DNA of 64,000 bases from Mycobacterium sp. 852002-51057_SCH5723018 (GTDB lineage Bacteria > Actinomycetota > Actinomycetes > Mycobacteriales > Mycobacteriaceae), in the NCBI RefSeq assembly GCF_001667035.1, contig NZ_LZIR01000123.1, positions 62,001 to 126,000 of the forward strand, in the 5' to 3' direction. The notes under the pieces are model-generated. The model did not search any database and was not told the origin of the DNA. It saw only the letters and a program-made list of their open reading frames with translations. This document shows positions 25,344 to 34,467 of this stretch, one piece after another. Numbering within the stretch: the first letter of the stretch is position 1; the number at the start of each line of letters is the position of its first letter. Made by a program: the position numbers and the translations under genes.

Positions 25344-26072
25344 TCATGGCCAGGCCTCCCAACGGACCATGGTTCGTAACGGGCCCGCGAAGATCGGCCG
25401 TACCGCGCCGGACCTCCAACGCTCCTCGACCCGGGGCGCCAGGGAGTCGGCGGTGGCGAGCGGGTCGTCGTCGAGGTAAACCACGGTGATGTATTGGTGG
25501 TCGGTCAGCCACCCGGCGGGCAGATGACTCCATCCGGTACTGGAACCGAAAGTCCATGCGCCGGCCGTGCCGGGCATGGCGAGCAGTGCCGGATAGTGTT
25601 CGGCATGCAGCCATCGCAGCCACTCGTTCGGGCGGCCGTCGGCGGCTTCTTCGACGATCAGCAGGACCCCGCGATGCGGTCGAAACGGAACCACTTCGGC
25701 GGAAATCAGTGCGCGCGGAGACGCGTGCCACTGCAGCAGGCGCAGGCCGGACACTTGCAGCGACGGACGGGTGATCGGGAAGCGGCCGTTCTCCCGCAGC
25801 GCGCGGCCGAGCGCGACGAAGTCGTCGAAGGTTTCCTCCACGGGGTCACTGACCAGGTAGTGCACCGCGTTGCCGACCTCTGCCAGCGGCCCGTCGGCCG
25901 CGAGGCGGTGATTGGGGTAGTCGCCGTCGGCGATCCAGCGCAGGCCGTGCACGATGCCCGGCAATTGATATTGCTCCGGCATGTGATCCAGCAGGTGCCA
26001 CCGCAGGTAACTGCCGTCGTCGTCGGCCGGTGCTGGACCGGTGAGGCTGAAAAACCCTGCCTTGACACGCAT
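25344..26072 (-). CDS. Conserved protein with dimeric alpha/beta-barrel character
   Basis: The 242-residue soluble protein is not assigned. Two similar halves can be seen: GSYLRWHLLDHMPEQYQLPG near the N-terminus and NEWLRWLHAEHYPALLAMPG in the second half. Each has a W-H-x-x-H/E-H-x-P pattern, as in EthD or dimeric alpha/beta-barrel proteins, which suggests an internal duplication. Its ATG shares a base with the stop of the short upstream ORF (TAATG), so it is the last gene of a coupled three-gene operon behind the M23 peptidase. Confidence 0.75.
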   Translation of the reverse strand: MRVKAGFFSLTGPAPADDDGSYLRWHLLDHMPEQYQLPGIVHGLRWIADGDYPNHRLAADGPLAEVGNAVHYLVSDPVEETFDDFVALGRALRENGRFPITRPSLQVSGLRLLQWHASPRALISAEVVPFRPHRGVLLIVEEAADGRPNEWLRWLHAEHYPALLAMPGTAGAWTFGSSTGWSHLPAGWLTDHQYITVVYLDDDPLATADSLAPRVEERWRSGAVRPIFAGPLRTMVRWEAWP

Positions 26073-26221
26073 TACGTCTTCATCCCCTGCTCGTCGGCGC
26101 TGCGTTGCACCCAGTTACGCCACAGTTCGGCGTCGAAGCCACCGGCCTCGAGCGCAACGGCCTTGGTGAACGCCCGAAGCGACGCCTTGATGGCGACTTT
26201 GCCGTCGAGCTTTCCCGTCAT
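26072..26221 (-). pseudogene. Remnant of a short-chain dehydrogenase, or 49-residue coupled ORF
   Basis: The ORF encodes 49 residues. It begins MTGKLDGKVA, the usual start of an SDR before its TGxxxGxG motif, then jumps to KASLRAFTKAVALEAG. That segment resembles the region after the catalytic Tyr-x-x-x-Lys (ASKAALxxFTxxVALE). About 150 residues with the cofactor site and active site are missing. Start and stop overlap both neighbours (ATGA at 26218-26221, TAATG at 26070-26074), so translation coupling survives. I read it as an in-frame deletion relic; a functional microprotein is the alternative. Confidence 0.55.
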
Positions 26222-27549
26222 TGCGGGAAGTTTACGATCGCGAGCAGGACGGGCAATTGGTTCGTCCGCGGTTGTGATGCCGGCAGCCGCTCGGGACCGA
26301 AAAATGTTCCGCTGAGGTAATTGTCGGCGTTCCACATCGATGCCGCGGCGACCTGGCCCTGATAGCCGAAGCTGTCGATCACATAGGGGACCGCGTCGGC
26401 CTCGAGGATCGAGGGGCCGTTCATGAGCTGGAAATGTAGGTGAGAGGCGTTGGCGTTGCCGGTGTTGCCCAACCGGGCGATCTGCTGGCCCTTCGTGACC
26501 TTGTCACCGGGCTTCACCAGCAGGGAGCCCTTGATGAAGTGCGCGTACATGGCATACACGCCGCCGCCGAGATCCATGATGACGTGGTTGCCGTCGATGT
26601 TCTCCACCGTCAGTTTTGCGGCGAGGACCGGGTCTGACGCGGGCAGGATGCCTGGAGCGTTGGCGTCCACGTCGTCCAGCGTTGACGTCACGGTGCCATC
26701 AGCGACCGCGTACACCGGGGATCCGTAGTCGACGTAGCTCTCGTTCTTGTCCTTGTCGCCGGTGTAGAACTCGCCCTGGTCGTTGGTGCGCTTCCAGTCG
26801 ATCGCGAAGCGCTGGCTGTTGTTGAGCTTCATGTTGACGGCAAGGATGGCGTCGCGGTGTGCCCATCCCGGATCGCAGCAACCGTTGATCGCGACCCAGT
26901 TGTTGCCGCGCAGTGGCGGACCGATCACTCGGGGCGTGCCCGCGGAGATGTCGAAAGGAAAACCCAGGGCGTCAAACGGGGTCGGATCTGTTGCCCCGGG
27001 GCTCTTTACACCCATGCCGTGCAGACGCAGCATCACCGCTTTCGGGAATTGCGCCAAGGTGTCGAGAGCGAAATCGAGCAGTAGCGTCCGCGCTCCTTGT
27101 GGCGGGATGGAGTTGTCGGGGGAGGGCGCTTGGGTCAGTTGTCGCAGCCGGTTGCAGTTGCCGTAGTTGCAAGCGGGGTCCGCCAATTGCTTGGCAGAGA
27201 AGGAAGCGATCGCCTCCGTCGGGGCATGCGCGTCGACGACGTCGACGGCGTCGAGGGTGGCGGGCAGGGCGGTGGCGTTGGTGACCTGCACGTCGAAGGC
27301 CAGGTGGAATTTGTTGTCGCTGCCGGGGAAGGGGAAGGTCGGCTGGCTGATCGGCTGGACGGTCAATGGGGTGAACGCATCGGGTACCGACACCCCCGAA
27401 AGCGCCCCGTTGGCGGCCGACGTCGGGGTCGACGTCGCCCCACCGGGGCTCGTTGACGGGTTCGAGGCACACGCGGCGACGCTGACCGCTAGCGCGATGA
27501 CCGCTAAGGCTTTCCGTCCGTGGCTCCGCAGTCGCCCCGGTTCCGCCAT
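26218..27549 (-). CDS. M23-family peptidase, lipoprotein
   Basis: The 443-residue exported protein has a signal sequence with lipobox VAAC, a Ser/Thr/Pro-rich linker and a long middle domain. The C-terminal LytM/M23 fold contains YGSPVYAVADGTV, GNHVIMDLGGG, YAMYAHFIKGS, VKPGDKVTKGQ and the zinc motif HLHF. M23 enzymes cut peptidoglycan cross-bridges or act as regulators when degenerate; the HxH and the upstream AHF histidine are present, so activity is possible. The start is taken as MAEPGRLRSHGRK. It heads the operon 27549-25344. Confidence 0.85.
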   Translation of the reverse strand: MAEPGRLRSHGRKALAVIALAVSVAACASNPSTSPGGATSTPTSAANGALSGVSVPDAFTPLTVQPISQPTFPFPGSDNKFHLAFDVQVTNATALPATLDAVDVVDAHAPTEAIASFSAKQLADPACNYGNCNRLRQLTQAPSPDNSIPPQGARTLLLDFALDTLAQFPKAVMLRLHGMGVKSPGATDPTPFDALGFPFDISAGTPRVIGPPLRGNNWVAINGCCDPGWAHRDAILAVNMKLNNSQRFAIDWKRTNDQGEFYTGDKDKNESYVDYGSPVYAVADGTVTSTLDDVDANAPGILPASDPVLAAKLTVENIDGNHVIMDLGGGVYAMYAHFIKGSLLVKPGDKVTKGQQIARLGNTGNANASHLHFQLMNGPSILEADAVPYVIDSFGYQGQVAAASMWNADNYLSGTFFGPERLPASQPRTNQLPVLLAIVNFPQ

Positions 27550-27800
27550 CGGTGCACCTCCATATGTGATCAACATGAGGGCGCCGTTTCTGACGGGAGC
27601 TCGGCGCCGTACGGCGCCATCAGCTTATGGGGTGTGCCCAGTACAGCGATTGCATAACGACATGAAATCGCTAACCAAAAACAACGATAACGAACATCCG
27701 CCCGCGGCACCGATGGGCGAAAATCGAGAAGCCATCACATTAGCCACGTCCAAAGGCAGCGAGTTCCGGCATTCATGACCGACACAAGACCGGGGGAACG

Positions 27801-28814
27801 GTGCTCAAGCCCTTTCGCGTCGCCGTCGTCGTGGTCGCCACTGCGCTGTCGGTGGGAGCGGGCGTGGCCGCCGCCGAACCCGCAGACGTGCCGGACGTGA
27901 CGACCGGTGCGTGCGAACAGCGCACGCTGGTGCTGTCCGCCTTCCCGGCAGAGGCCGACGCGGTGCTGTCCCACACCACTCTCGACCGACGCCCGGTGGT
28001 GAGGGCCGACCGGAAGCACTTCTACCTCGGCACGATCAGCGGCAAAAAAGTGATCGTGGCGATGACCGGCATCGGCCTGGTGAACGCGACCCAGACTGCC
28101 CAGACCGCGTTCGCCCGCTTCACCTGCGCCTCCTCGGTTTCCGTTGGCGCGGTGGTGTTCTCGGGAGTCGCCGGAGGAGGGGCGCGGCTCAACATCGGGG
28201 ATGTGGCCGTACCGGACCGATGGACCCTGGACCGCGGCGCCACGTTTCATCCCGTCGACCCGGGCATGCTGGCCGCCGCGCAGGCCGTCAATGTCGACCT
28301 GGAAAGCGTGAATTACCTCGGCAATCCGATCTGCCTGTGCAAGAACGCCCCCCGCATCAGGCTGATCGACCTGAAGCGCCAGCCGCGTCTGCTGGTCGGC
28401 GGCGACGGATCCAGCTCCGACAACAACAACGGCCAGGCGTTTCCCTGCATCCCGAACGGCGGCGACGTTTTCGGATGCCAGCCGTGCAGCGCGCCCGATC
28501 GGTCACTTTTGTACACGGGCAACTTTTTTCAGGCCGCGGGGCCCTGGCTGCAGAACGCTCTGATCAGCAACCTGAACATCCCGTCGACGTCGAACCCGGC
28601 CTTTGACGCGACGGACAACGAGACAGCCGCGGTGCAGGCGGTCGCCGACGCGCACGGGGTTCCGTTCCTGGGCATCCGCGGCGTTTCGGACGGGGCCGGG
28701 GATCCGCTTGGCCTGCCGGGGTTTCCGTTCGAGTTCTTCTTCTACAAGCAGATCGCGGCGGAAAACGCCGCGCGAGTGACCGCGGCGTTCCTGCAGAGCT
28801 GGGCCGGCGTCTGA
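27801..28814 (+). CDS. Secreted nucleoside phosphorylase/nucleosidase-like protein
   Basis: The 337-residue protein has a Sec signal peptide (VVVVATALSVGAGVAAAEP). A PNP/UDP phosphorylase fold follows, with TLVLSAFPAEADAVL, VIVAMTGIGLVNATQTAQ, FSGVAGGG, NIGDVAVPD, DNETAAVQAVADAHGVPFLG and IRGVSDGAG. The pattern follows MTA/SAH nucleosidase-like enzymes, with the SDxAG-like loop as SDGAG. A large insert (about 190-245) is Cys- and Asn-rich (CLCKNAP, CIPNGGDVFGCQPCS). It would act outside the membrane on nucleosides; substrate unknown. GTG start with a GGGGGAA ribosome-binding site. Confidence 0.8.
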   Translation: MLKPFRVAVVVVATALSVGAGVAAAEPADVPDVTTGACEQRTLVLSAFPAEADAVLSHTTLDRRPVVRADRKHFYLGTISGKKVIVAMTGIGLVNATQTAQTAFARFTCASSVSVGAVVFSGVAGGGARLNIGDVAVPDRWTLDRGATFHPVDPGMLAAAQAVNVDLESVNYLGNPICLCKNAPRIRLIDLKRQPRLLVGGDGSSSDNNNGQAFPCIPNGGDVFGCQPCSAPDRSLLYTGNFFQAAGPWLQNALISNLNIPSTSNPAFDATDNETAAVQAVADAHGVPFLGIRGVSDGAGDPLGLPGFPFEFFFYKQIAAENAARVTAAFLQSWAGV

Positions 28815-28824
28815 GCTTTCGCGG

Positions 28825-29673
28825 CTATTCGGCGCCGCGGGCGACGGCGCGGCCGGGATCCGAACACCACTCCGACCACGACCCCGGGTATAGCGCCGCC
28901 TCTCGGCCGGTCGCGGCCAGCGCGGCGATCGTGATGGCGGCGGTGACACCGGAACCGCAATAGACACCCACGTTGTCACCGCGATCGATGCCGTGGTCGG
29001 ACAACAATCGGCTGATCGCCTCCGAGCCGATGAAGGTGCCGTCGGGCGCCAGCACGGTGCCGCTGGGGAGGTTCTTCGCGCCGGGAATGTGACCTGGGAC
29101 CGGGTCGAGAGGCTCGACGTCGCCGCGAAACCGTTCCGGCGCGCGGGCATCTAGCAGCGCCACGACGCCCGTCTCCTCGGCCGTCAAGGTAGGTCGACTG
29201 CCGGCATACAGATCGTCCTGCGGCACAGTCACATTCCCGGGTTGTGGTTGCACCGGGCCGGTCGCGAGGGCCCGTCCGGACGACCGCCACGCCGACAGGC
29301 CGCCGTCGAGGATGCGCACCCGGTCCAGCCCGGCCGCGGTCAGTACCCACCACGCTCGGGCCGAACCGGCACGGTTCCAGTCGTCGTAGACCACCACCAA
29401 ATCGCCCGCCCTGACACCCCATTGGCGTGCGGCGGCCTGCAGGGCGCGCCCCGACGGCAACGGGTGACGGCCACGGTTGGCTACTGTGTGATCGCTGAGC
29501 TCGTCCTCGAGGGACACATACACCGCGCCCGGTAGGTGACCCTCCAGGTAGGCGGGGCGCCCGTCGGGCTCGTCGAGCCGCCAGCGCACATCCAGGATCG
29601 TCAGCGGATCCCCGGCCTCGATGACGGCGGCCAGCTCGGTGGCCGTGATGAGCACCCGTTCGCGTGTGTCCAC
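28825..29673 (-). CDS. sseB: Thiosulfate/3-mercaptopyruvate sulfurtransferase
   Basis: The 282-residue protein has tandem rhodanese domains. The first carries ILDVRWRLD and YDDWNRAGSARAWW, and the second the catalytic Cys239 in the loop CGSGVTA, typical of mercaptopyruvate sulfurtransferases. It transfers sulfane sulfur to cyanide or thiol acceptors in the cytosol. Length and neighbourhood fit M. tuberculosis Rv2291 (SseB) as I recall it. The GTG start at 29673 is supported by a near-perfect ribosome-binding site (AAGGAGGT); the frame upstream to 29883 is not coding. It converges with the nucleosidase-like gene. Confidence 0.9.
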   Translation of the reverse strand: MDTRERVLITATELAAVIEAGDPLTILDVRWRLDEPDGRPAYLEGHLPGAVYVSLEDELSDHTVANRGRHPLPSGRALQAAARQWGVRAGDLVVVYDDWNRAGSARAWWVLTAAGLDRVRILDGGLSAWRSSGRALATGPVQPQPGNVTVPQDDLYAGSRPTLTAEETGVVALLDARAPERFRGDVEPLDPVPGHIPGAKNLPSGTVLAPDGTFIGSEAISRLLSDHGIDRGDNVGVYCGSGVTAAITIAALAATGREAALYPGSWSEWCSDPGRAVARGAE

Positions 29674-29979
29674 CGCTGAAACCTCCTTGCCGTTTCGAGC
29701 GAGCCTAGCCGCGCGACGAGGGGTGAACGCCATCGGAACCGAAGGTGAACTGTGGGTTGAGTGCTTGCCGTTCTCTAACGAGCTCGGGGCTACGATCGCA
29801 ATTAAATTCGAGCGGAACTGAAAATGAACGGGGGGTTGAAGTTTGGTCTTCGAGAGCCGTGCCGCGCACGTGGTGTTGACCACCAGCCACTCGCACGGGA
29901 GGATTTAACACATCGGGGTCTTCCGATGTGGTTCTTTAGACCCTCGTGTTGATCCGAGGTCATAGAAGAAGCTGCGAAA
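29674..29979. other. Divergent intergenic region
   Basis: These 306 nt between sulfurtransferase and DUF732 genes contain no ORF that I can support. The stretch around 29780-29840 is AT-rich for this genome and presumably holds promoters. I see no convincing dyad, riboswitch or RNA gene. Confidence 0.4.
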
Positions 29980-30315
29980 GTGACGGGCGAAATGAAAAAG
30001 AAGATTTGCGGGTGCGCGTTCGGCGCGCTGCTGGCGGCCATGCTGGTGCCCGGAGGCGTCGCGCGCGCCGACGACGCGGACTTCACCAGCTACCTGCAGT
30101 CGCACGGCATCAGCATCGGCTCCACGGCCCAGGAGGTGAACATGGCGCGCGTGATGTGCCAGGACCTCGAGGCGGGCTACACGCAGAAAGACGAGATCGA
30201 CCAGCTGACGGGATCGCACAAGCTGACCCAGGCGCAGGCCGAGACGTTCATCGGCGCGGCCACAGCGGAATACTGCCCGGGCAAGCACAGTCCCACCAAG
30301 CCCAGCGGCAGCTAA
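29980..30315 (+). CDS. Secreted DUF732 protein
   Basis: The small exported protein is 111 residues, or 107 if started at the ATG at 29992. Its signal peptide ends near VARADDADF. The mature domain has the DUF732 pattern: FTSYLQSHGI, ARVMCQDLEAGYT, AETFIGAATAEYCPG, with two cysteines likely bonded. The family is abundant in mycobacteria and has no known function. It is a single-gene unit with its stop 76 nt from the convergent glycosyltransferase. Confidence 0.85.
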   Translation: MTGEMKKKICGCAFGALLAAMLVPGGVARADDADFTSYLQSHGISIGSTAQEVNMARVMCQDLEAGYTQKDEIDQLTGSHKLTQAQAETFIGAATAEYCPGKHSPTKPSGS

Positions 30316-30391
30316 CGCCGTAACGCGGCGGTACCGCCACGCTCACGCGCGCGCAGGCCGACGCGATGGTCGCGGCATTGCCGCCAAACCA

Positions 30392-31516
30392 TTAGGCGCT
30401 TTCCTGCGTGTCGCCGGTGGCCAACGACGCCAGCATGCCCGCGGCCGCGCGTTGCCACGTGAAGTCCTCCGCGCGGCGCCTCGCGGAGCTGCGGCGGTGC
30501 TGCTCCGGCCGGCCGACGACGGTGCCGACCGCCCAGGCGATGGCAAATGGGTCGTTGTCGGCCAGGGCGCCGCTGTCGGCGGTGACGATCTCGGTCAGCG
30601 CCGACGTGCGCGACACCACGGCCGGGGTGCCGCACGCCAGCGATTCCAGCGCCGCCAGCCCGAACGTCTCGTGTGGCCCCGGCGCCAGCGTCACGTCGGC
30701 GGTGGCCAGCAGCCCCGCGACGGTGTGCCGGTCGTTGATGAAACCGGTGAAATCGATGGGAAGCCGAGCGGCCTGTCGTTCCAGCCTGGCCCGCAGCGGG
30801 CCCTCGCCCACGACGACCAGTCGAGCGTCGACGCCGCCGTGGCACAACGCGCCGAGTGCGTCGATGCTGCGGTCGACCCGCTTTTCCACCGACAGCCGGC
30901 CGCAGTGGACCAGCAGGATCTGTTCCGGTGTGGCCCAGCGCCGCCGCACCAGGTACGAGTGCCGGCGCGGATGAAACGTCTGCAGATCCACGCCGAGCGG
31001 GACGGTGACGGTGTTCGTCGCGCCGATCCGGTCGAATTCCTCCCGGGCGAAAGCCGTGGTGCACACCACGGTGTCGTAATTGGCGGCCGTGCGGGCGTTG
31101 GCGATGTCCGCGAACCTCTCGGCGGGTCGGCGCGGAAGTACCTGGCCCACAAGGCGATCCAGACGCTCGTGGGAGATCATCACCGTCTTGGCGCCGTATT
31201 CGCGGCCCCACGGCCCCAGTGATCTGAGGGTGAGCCGGTCGGAGACCTCCAAGGCGTCGGGTTTCAGCGCTTCCAGCAGCGCCTTGACGGGTCCCGGCAT
31301 CACTGCCCGGTAGCCCCCGGTGAAGGGAATCAGCCTGGCGGGCATGGTGATTCGCACCACGCCGGTCGGCAACTGCGACCGTTGCGCATAGCGGCCGGGA
31401 ACAATCAAGAACACCTCGTGGCCGTTGGCGCAGTATTCCGCGCCCAGCCGGTCCACCGCGGTGCGAAGGCCGCCGGAGCGAGGGCCATAGAAATTGGCGA
31501 CCTGTGCGACACGCAT
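30392..31516 (-). CDS. GT4-type glycosyltransferase
   Basis: The 374-residue enzyme has two Rossmann-like halves. The N-terminal acceptor domain starts MRVAQVANFYGPRSGG, with the glycine-rich loop typical of GT-B enzymes. The donor domain shows HCGRLSVEKR and the E-x7-E-type motif PHETFGLAALESLACGTPAV. It likely transfers a hexose from an activated sugar to a lipid or polysaccharide at the cytosolic face of the membrane. Acceptor unknown. The internal ATG at 31516 is used because the upstream extension lacks conserved sequence. Confidence 0.87.
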   Translation of the reverse strand: MRVAQVANFYGPRSGGLRTAVDRLGAEYCANGHEVFLIVPGRYAQRSQLPTGVVRITMPARLIPFTGGYRAVMPGPVKALLEALKPDALEVSDRLTLRSLGPWGREYGAKTVMISHERLDRLVGQVLPRRPAERFADIANARTAANYDTVVCTTAFAREEFDRIGATNTVTVPLGVDLQTFHPRRHSYLVRRRWATPEQILLVHCGRLSVEKRVDRSIDALGALCHGGVDARLVVVGEGPLRARLERQAARLPIDFTGFINDRHTVAGLLATADVTLAPGPHETFGLAALESLACGTPAVVSRTSALTEIVTADSGALADNDPFAIAWAVGTVVGRPEQHRRSSARRRAEDFTWQRAAAGMLASLATGDTQESA

Positions 31517-31907
31517 ACCGCGAGGACACGCGGTGCGCATGTGCAGTCACCGATGTGGAACCTACGCGTGCCTGAACAGTCCGTGAATTCCGCCGATTTC
31601 CGTGACGTTCTGCGTAACGGCGGGTTGCACGACTACGCGGCGTTGGCCGTTGCCGCGCTGGCGGGCGCCTGGTCGATGTTGGTCACCGATGCCTCCGACA
31701 CGGGTACGGCGAAGGTGTGGGTTCTCACCGTTGATGACGTCTGGCGTGGCCGCAACCTGCTGCATTCCAAGTTGTCTCACGGCGGTCTTGAAACGCTGTT
31801 TGTCTCACGGACCGCTTCATTTCCTAGGGCCGCATTCTTGTTCGGCCGGTGGAGCATGTGCTGTTGGGTGACGTGGCGAGGGAGAAGCCGGCTGAGCAGT
31901 TGGGTCC
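31517..31907. other. Poorly coding stretch upstream of the glycosyltransferase
   Basis: A + strand frame is open to 31948, but its translation shows no domain and its end would overlap the DUF1254 gene antisense. I see no terminal repeats or transposase motif. It looks like non-coding or decayed DNA. Confidence 0.4.
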
Positions 31908-33215
31908 TTACGCCTTGTGGATGGCCGGGGGACACCATCGGCCGTTGAGGACTTGGGGTTTGGGGGCGTAGAGCCGCATCGTAACTCCGAGCGGACCGCG
32001 GGGAGCGGGCAGCCAGTTTGCCTCGCGATCCGGGCCGGGGTTGGTGTGCTGTATGTAGAGGTCGAGAGATCCGTCGCCGTTGTAGGTCAGGCGGTCACGG
32101 TCGCCGATGGCGAAGCGGTTGAGTTCGTTGGCGGCCTGGAAGCCTTCGGCGTCGTACATCGTGATCGACCAGAATGCGAAGGCAGGTGGAAGTTCGTCGG
32201 CGTCGAAGTGCAGGACGTAGTCGTTGTCGCCGGTGATGGGTTGTCCGTGGCTGTCGGTGTTGAGCAGGGGGTAGACGGCGTCTTCGGCGGGGTTGGCGCC
32301 GAGTCCGACGAGCGCTACCGAAGCCCGTTTGAGGTAGTAGTTGCCGTACACGCCCATGGTTTCCGTGCTGATCGACCAGCCATTGACGCTGGCGCCAAAC
32401 GTTGGAGCCGCAGCCAGCATGTCTTGGAAGGCGGCGGTGCGGCCAGCCTCGATCTCGGCATGCTGGGCGTCGGTGAAGCCGGTGGCGTCGAAGGCTTGGC
32501 CGTTGAAGATGCCGAGCTTGGCGATGCGGGCCAGGATCGAATGATCGGTGGGATGCGGTGGATTGACCGCCAACAGGTTAGCGGCGTAGCCAAAGAACTC
32601 GACCGCGCTCATCGCGTTGGCGACCCGCAGCGGCTCAGTCGTCGTGTCGTATTCGGGGTCGATCACAACCGTCGGTGGCTGTCCCACTGGCGTGATGGTG
32701 TAGCCGTTCTGAACCTTGTGTACCGCGTCGTAGTCGGCTGGCCCGTTCGTCTGGGTGCGCCCGATGATCCACACGAACGGCGTGGGCGCAGCGACGGCGG
32801 GTACATCGGCTGGCAGGTCGCCGGTGTAGCCGGGACCGGTAAGGACGAAGTCTTGGGCGCCGGTACCGGTGGTGCGCTTACCGGGGTTAAAGAACACGTC
32901 GGTCCACATGTCGAGCATCGACAGCATGTAGTAACGGTCATCAGTGTCGGGTGCGTGCACAGTGACCGGCCCGGCCGTCAGGTCGAGGAACGCCGAGGAG
33001 TACAGGGTGTCGAAGTTCGGCCGCACGACGACACGAAACTCTGCGTCCGGGAATGCCCGCATGTGGTGAAACTCGTTGGATGGCCCCCGTCCCGGCTTAC
33101 TCCCCGCCGGGGTGTTGATGATCTGCAGCCGGGTGATGTCCATTAGGACCAGCGGGTAGAAATACAGGGCTGCTTCATGACTCAATGTCTGCAAATCGTC
33201 TGACAACGTGCTCAC
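31908..33215 (-). CDS. DUF1254/DUF1214 protein
   Basis: The 435-residue protein combines an N-terminal DUF1254 region (EAALYFYPLVLMDITRLQ, FRVVVRPNFDTLYSSAFLDL, YYMLSMLDMWTDVFFNPG) and a C-terminal DUF1214 region (YVLHFDADELPPAFAFWSIT, MYDAEGF, LYIQHTNPGP, WLPAPRGPLGVTMRLYAP). It has no signal peptide. The family is widespread in actinobacteria, without a settled function. GTG start at 33215. Both flanks are poorly coding and its codon choice looks slightly less GC-biased than its neighbours, which may mean recent insertion. Confidence 0.87.
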   Translation of the reverse strand: MSTLSDDLQTLSHEAALYFYPLVLMDITRLQIINTPAGSKPGRGPSNEFHHMRAFPDAEFRVVVRPNFDTLYSSAFLDLTAGPVTVHAPDTDDRYYMLSMLDMWTDVFFNPGKRTTGTGAQDFVLTGPGYTGDLPADVPAVAAPTPFVWIIGRTQTNGPADYDAVHKVQNGYTITPVGQPPTVVIDPEYDTTTEPLRVANAMSAVEFFGYAANLLAVNPPHPTDHSILARIAKLGIFNGQAFDATGFTDAQHAEIEAGRTAAFQDMLAAAPTFGASVNGWSISTETMGVYGNYYLKRASVALVGLGANPAEDAVYPLLNTDSHGQPITGDNDYVLHFDADELPPAFAFWSITMYDAEGFQAANELNRFAIGDRDRLTYNGDGSLDLYIQHTNPGPDREANWLPAPRGPLGVTMRLYAPKPQVLNGRWCPPAIHKA

Positions 33216-33650
33216 AAGGTCTCTTCTCTCGTCCTCCGGTGCCTGACCGGCGCGGCGAGGCCAAACCTAGACCCCCAACCTGTGGGTTGCGGGCAGAACT
33301 ACCTGGACGCGCTCATCGGAGGCGCGCGCTTTGCTGGCGAATCAGGGATTGTGGCGGGTGCACGCAGGGCAACACATAGACCCAGCCGGAGCGTCGAAGT
33401 GCGCTGGCGTGCGGGTGGTTGACGGTGCAGGAGAATGAGTGTCTCACTGCCGCTTGCATTTTGAAGCCTGTTGGAGTCATTCGTAAGGTGCACCCAGCGA
33501 TCAAAGACGCCTATACCCAGGCCACCGCAGCGGGGCTGCAACTAAACGGCGGCCGTCGGCTTTCCGCCTCAATTCACGGGATATCGCGTTGACCGCGACG
33601 ACTTTCCCGGCGGTGGCAAACAAATTGGATGGTGACGGACCTATCCCGTG
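33216..33650. other. Poorly coding stretch next to the DUF1254 gene
   Basis: These 435 nt hold only short ORFs on both strands with no recognisable product. No inverted terminal repeat, tRNA or recombinase remnant was seen. With 31517-31907 it brackets the DUF1254 gene. Confidence 0.4.
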
Positions 33651-34433
33651 TCACCCGGTCTGGCGGCGGGCGAGAACCGCGGCAGTCTCCCGGTCGGCCG
33701 GCAGAAACGCCTCCAGCCGCAGCTCCGACACCGTGACATCCAACGCCGTGACGAACGTCGAGATCGTGGCCACCAGTCGCACGTCGCCGTCGGGGGAGCG
33801 CAGGTGCAGCGGCACGGCGAAGCCCAGCGATTCGACCGGTTGGCCGCCCGGCGCCGGCACGCCGTAGCTCTCGAGCTCCTCGATCAGCGCGTCGACGCGC
33901 GGGTGCGGGCCACGCTCGCGCAGGCCGTCCAGGATATGGCGTCGCCAATCGTCGAGGTTCACGATCCGCGCCGCCATGCCCTCGGGATGCAACGCGACGC
34001 GCAGCACGTTGACCGGCGCCTCGAGCAGCCATGCCGCCACCCCGTCGGTCAGCAGGCCGAACGCGCTGTTGGCGGCCACCAGTTCGCCGAATCCGTCCAT
34101 CACCATCGCCGGATACGGCAGGTGGCCATCGAGGACATGCTGTAGCGCCTCCCGCACGGGTTCCAGCAGTGGCGCGTCCGGTGCTGACTCCGGGTGTGCG
34201 GGCGCGAAACCCGCCGCCGACAGCAGCGCGTTGCGTTGCCGCAGCGTCAGCCGCAGCGAGTCGGCCAGCCGGCTGACGATGTCGCGCCCCGGTGTCGATC
34301 GGCCCTGCTCCAAGAAGCTCAGGTGCCGTTGCGTGGTGCCGGCGTCGTTGGCCAGGTCGATCTGGCTGAGCCGGCGCCGGTTGCGCCATTCGCGCAGCGC
34401 CGCACCGAAGTCACCGGACGCCGAGATGGACAT
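33651..34433 (-). CDS. XRE-family regulator with MmyB-like ligand domain
   Basis: The 260-residue protein has an N-terminal XRE helix-turn-helix (LREWRNRRRLSQIDLANDAG, TTQRHLSFLEQGRSTP). A C-terminal MmyB-type PAS-like domain follows (YPAMVMDGFGELVAANSAFG, LRVALHPEGMAARIVNLDDW). Such regulators sense small, often fatty-acid-like ligands and commonly control an adjacent oxidoreductase. Here the adjacent divergent gene is an LLM oxidoreductase, with a dyad between them. The start is taken at MSISASGDF; upstream in-frame codons overlap the promoter. Confidence 0.88.
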   Translation of the reverse strand: MSISASGDFGAALREWRNRRRLSQIDLANDAGTTQRHLSFLEQGRSTPGRDIVSRLADSLRLTLRQRNALLSAAGFAPAHPESAPDAPLLEPVREALQHVLDGHLPYPAMVMDGFGELVAANSAFGLLTDGVAAWLLEAPVNVLRVALHPEGMAARIVNLDDWRRHILDGLRERGPHPRVDALIEELESYGVPAPGGQPVESLGFAVPLHLRSPDGDVRLVATISTFVTALDVTVSELRLEAFLPADRETAAVLARRQTG

Positions 34434-34467
34434 GCCACCAGTCAACCCATTCGCGGCGCTGGGCGCT

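Noticed and set aside
26105..26335. Longer 87-codon version of the SDR-like relic
   Set aside because: The extra N-terminus lies within the 3' end of the M23 gene in another frame; the ATGA overlap at 26218-26221 gives a better start.
31562..31948. Possible transposase or gene fragment beside the glycosyltransferase
   Set aside because: No DDE residues, terminal repeats or recognisable domain on either strand.
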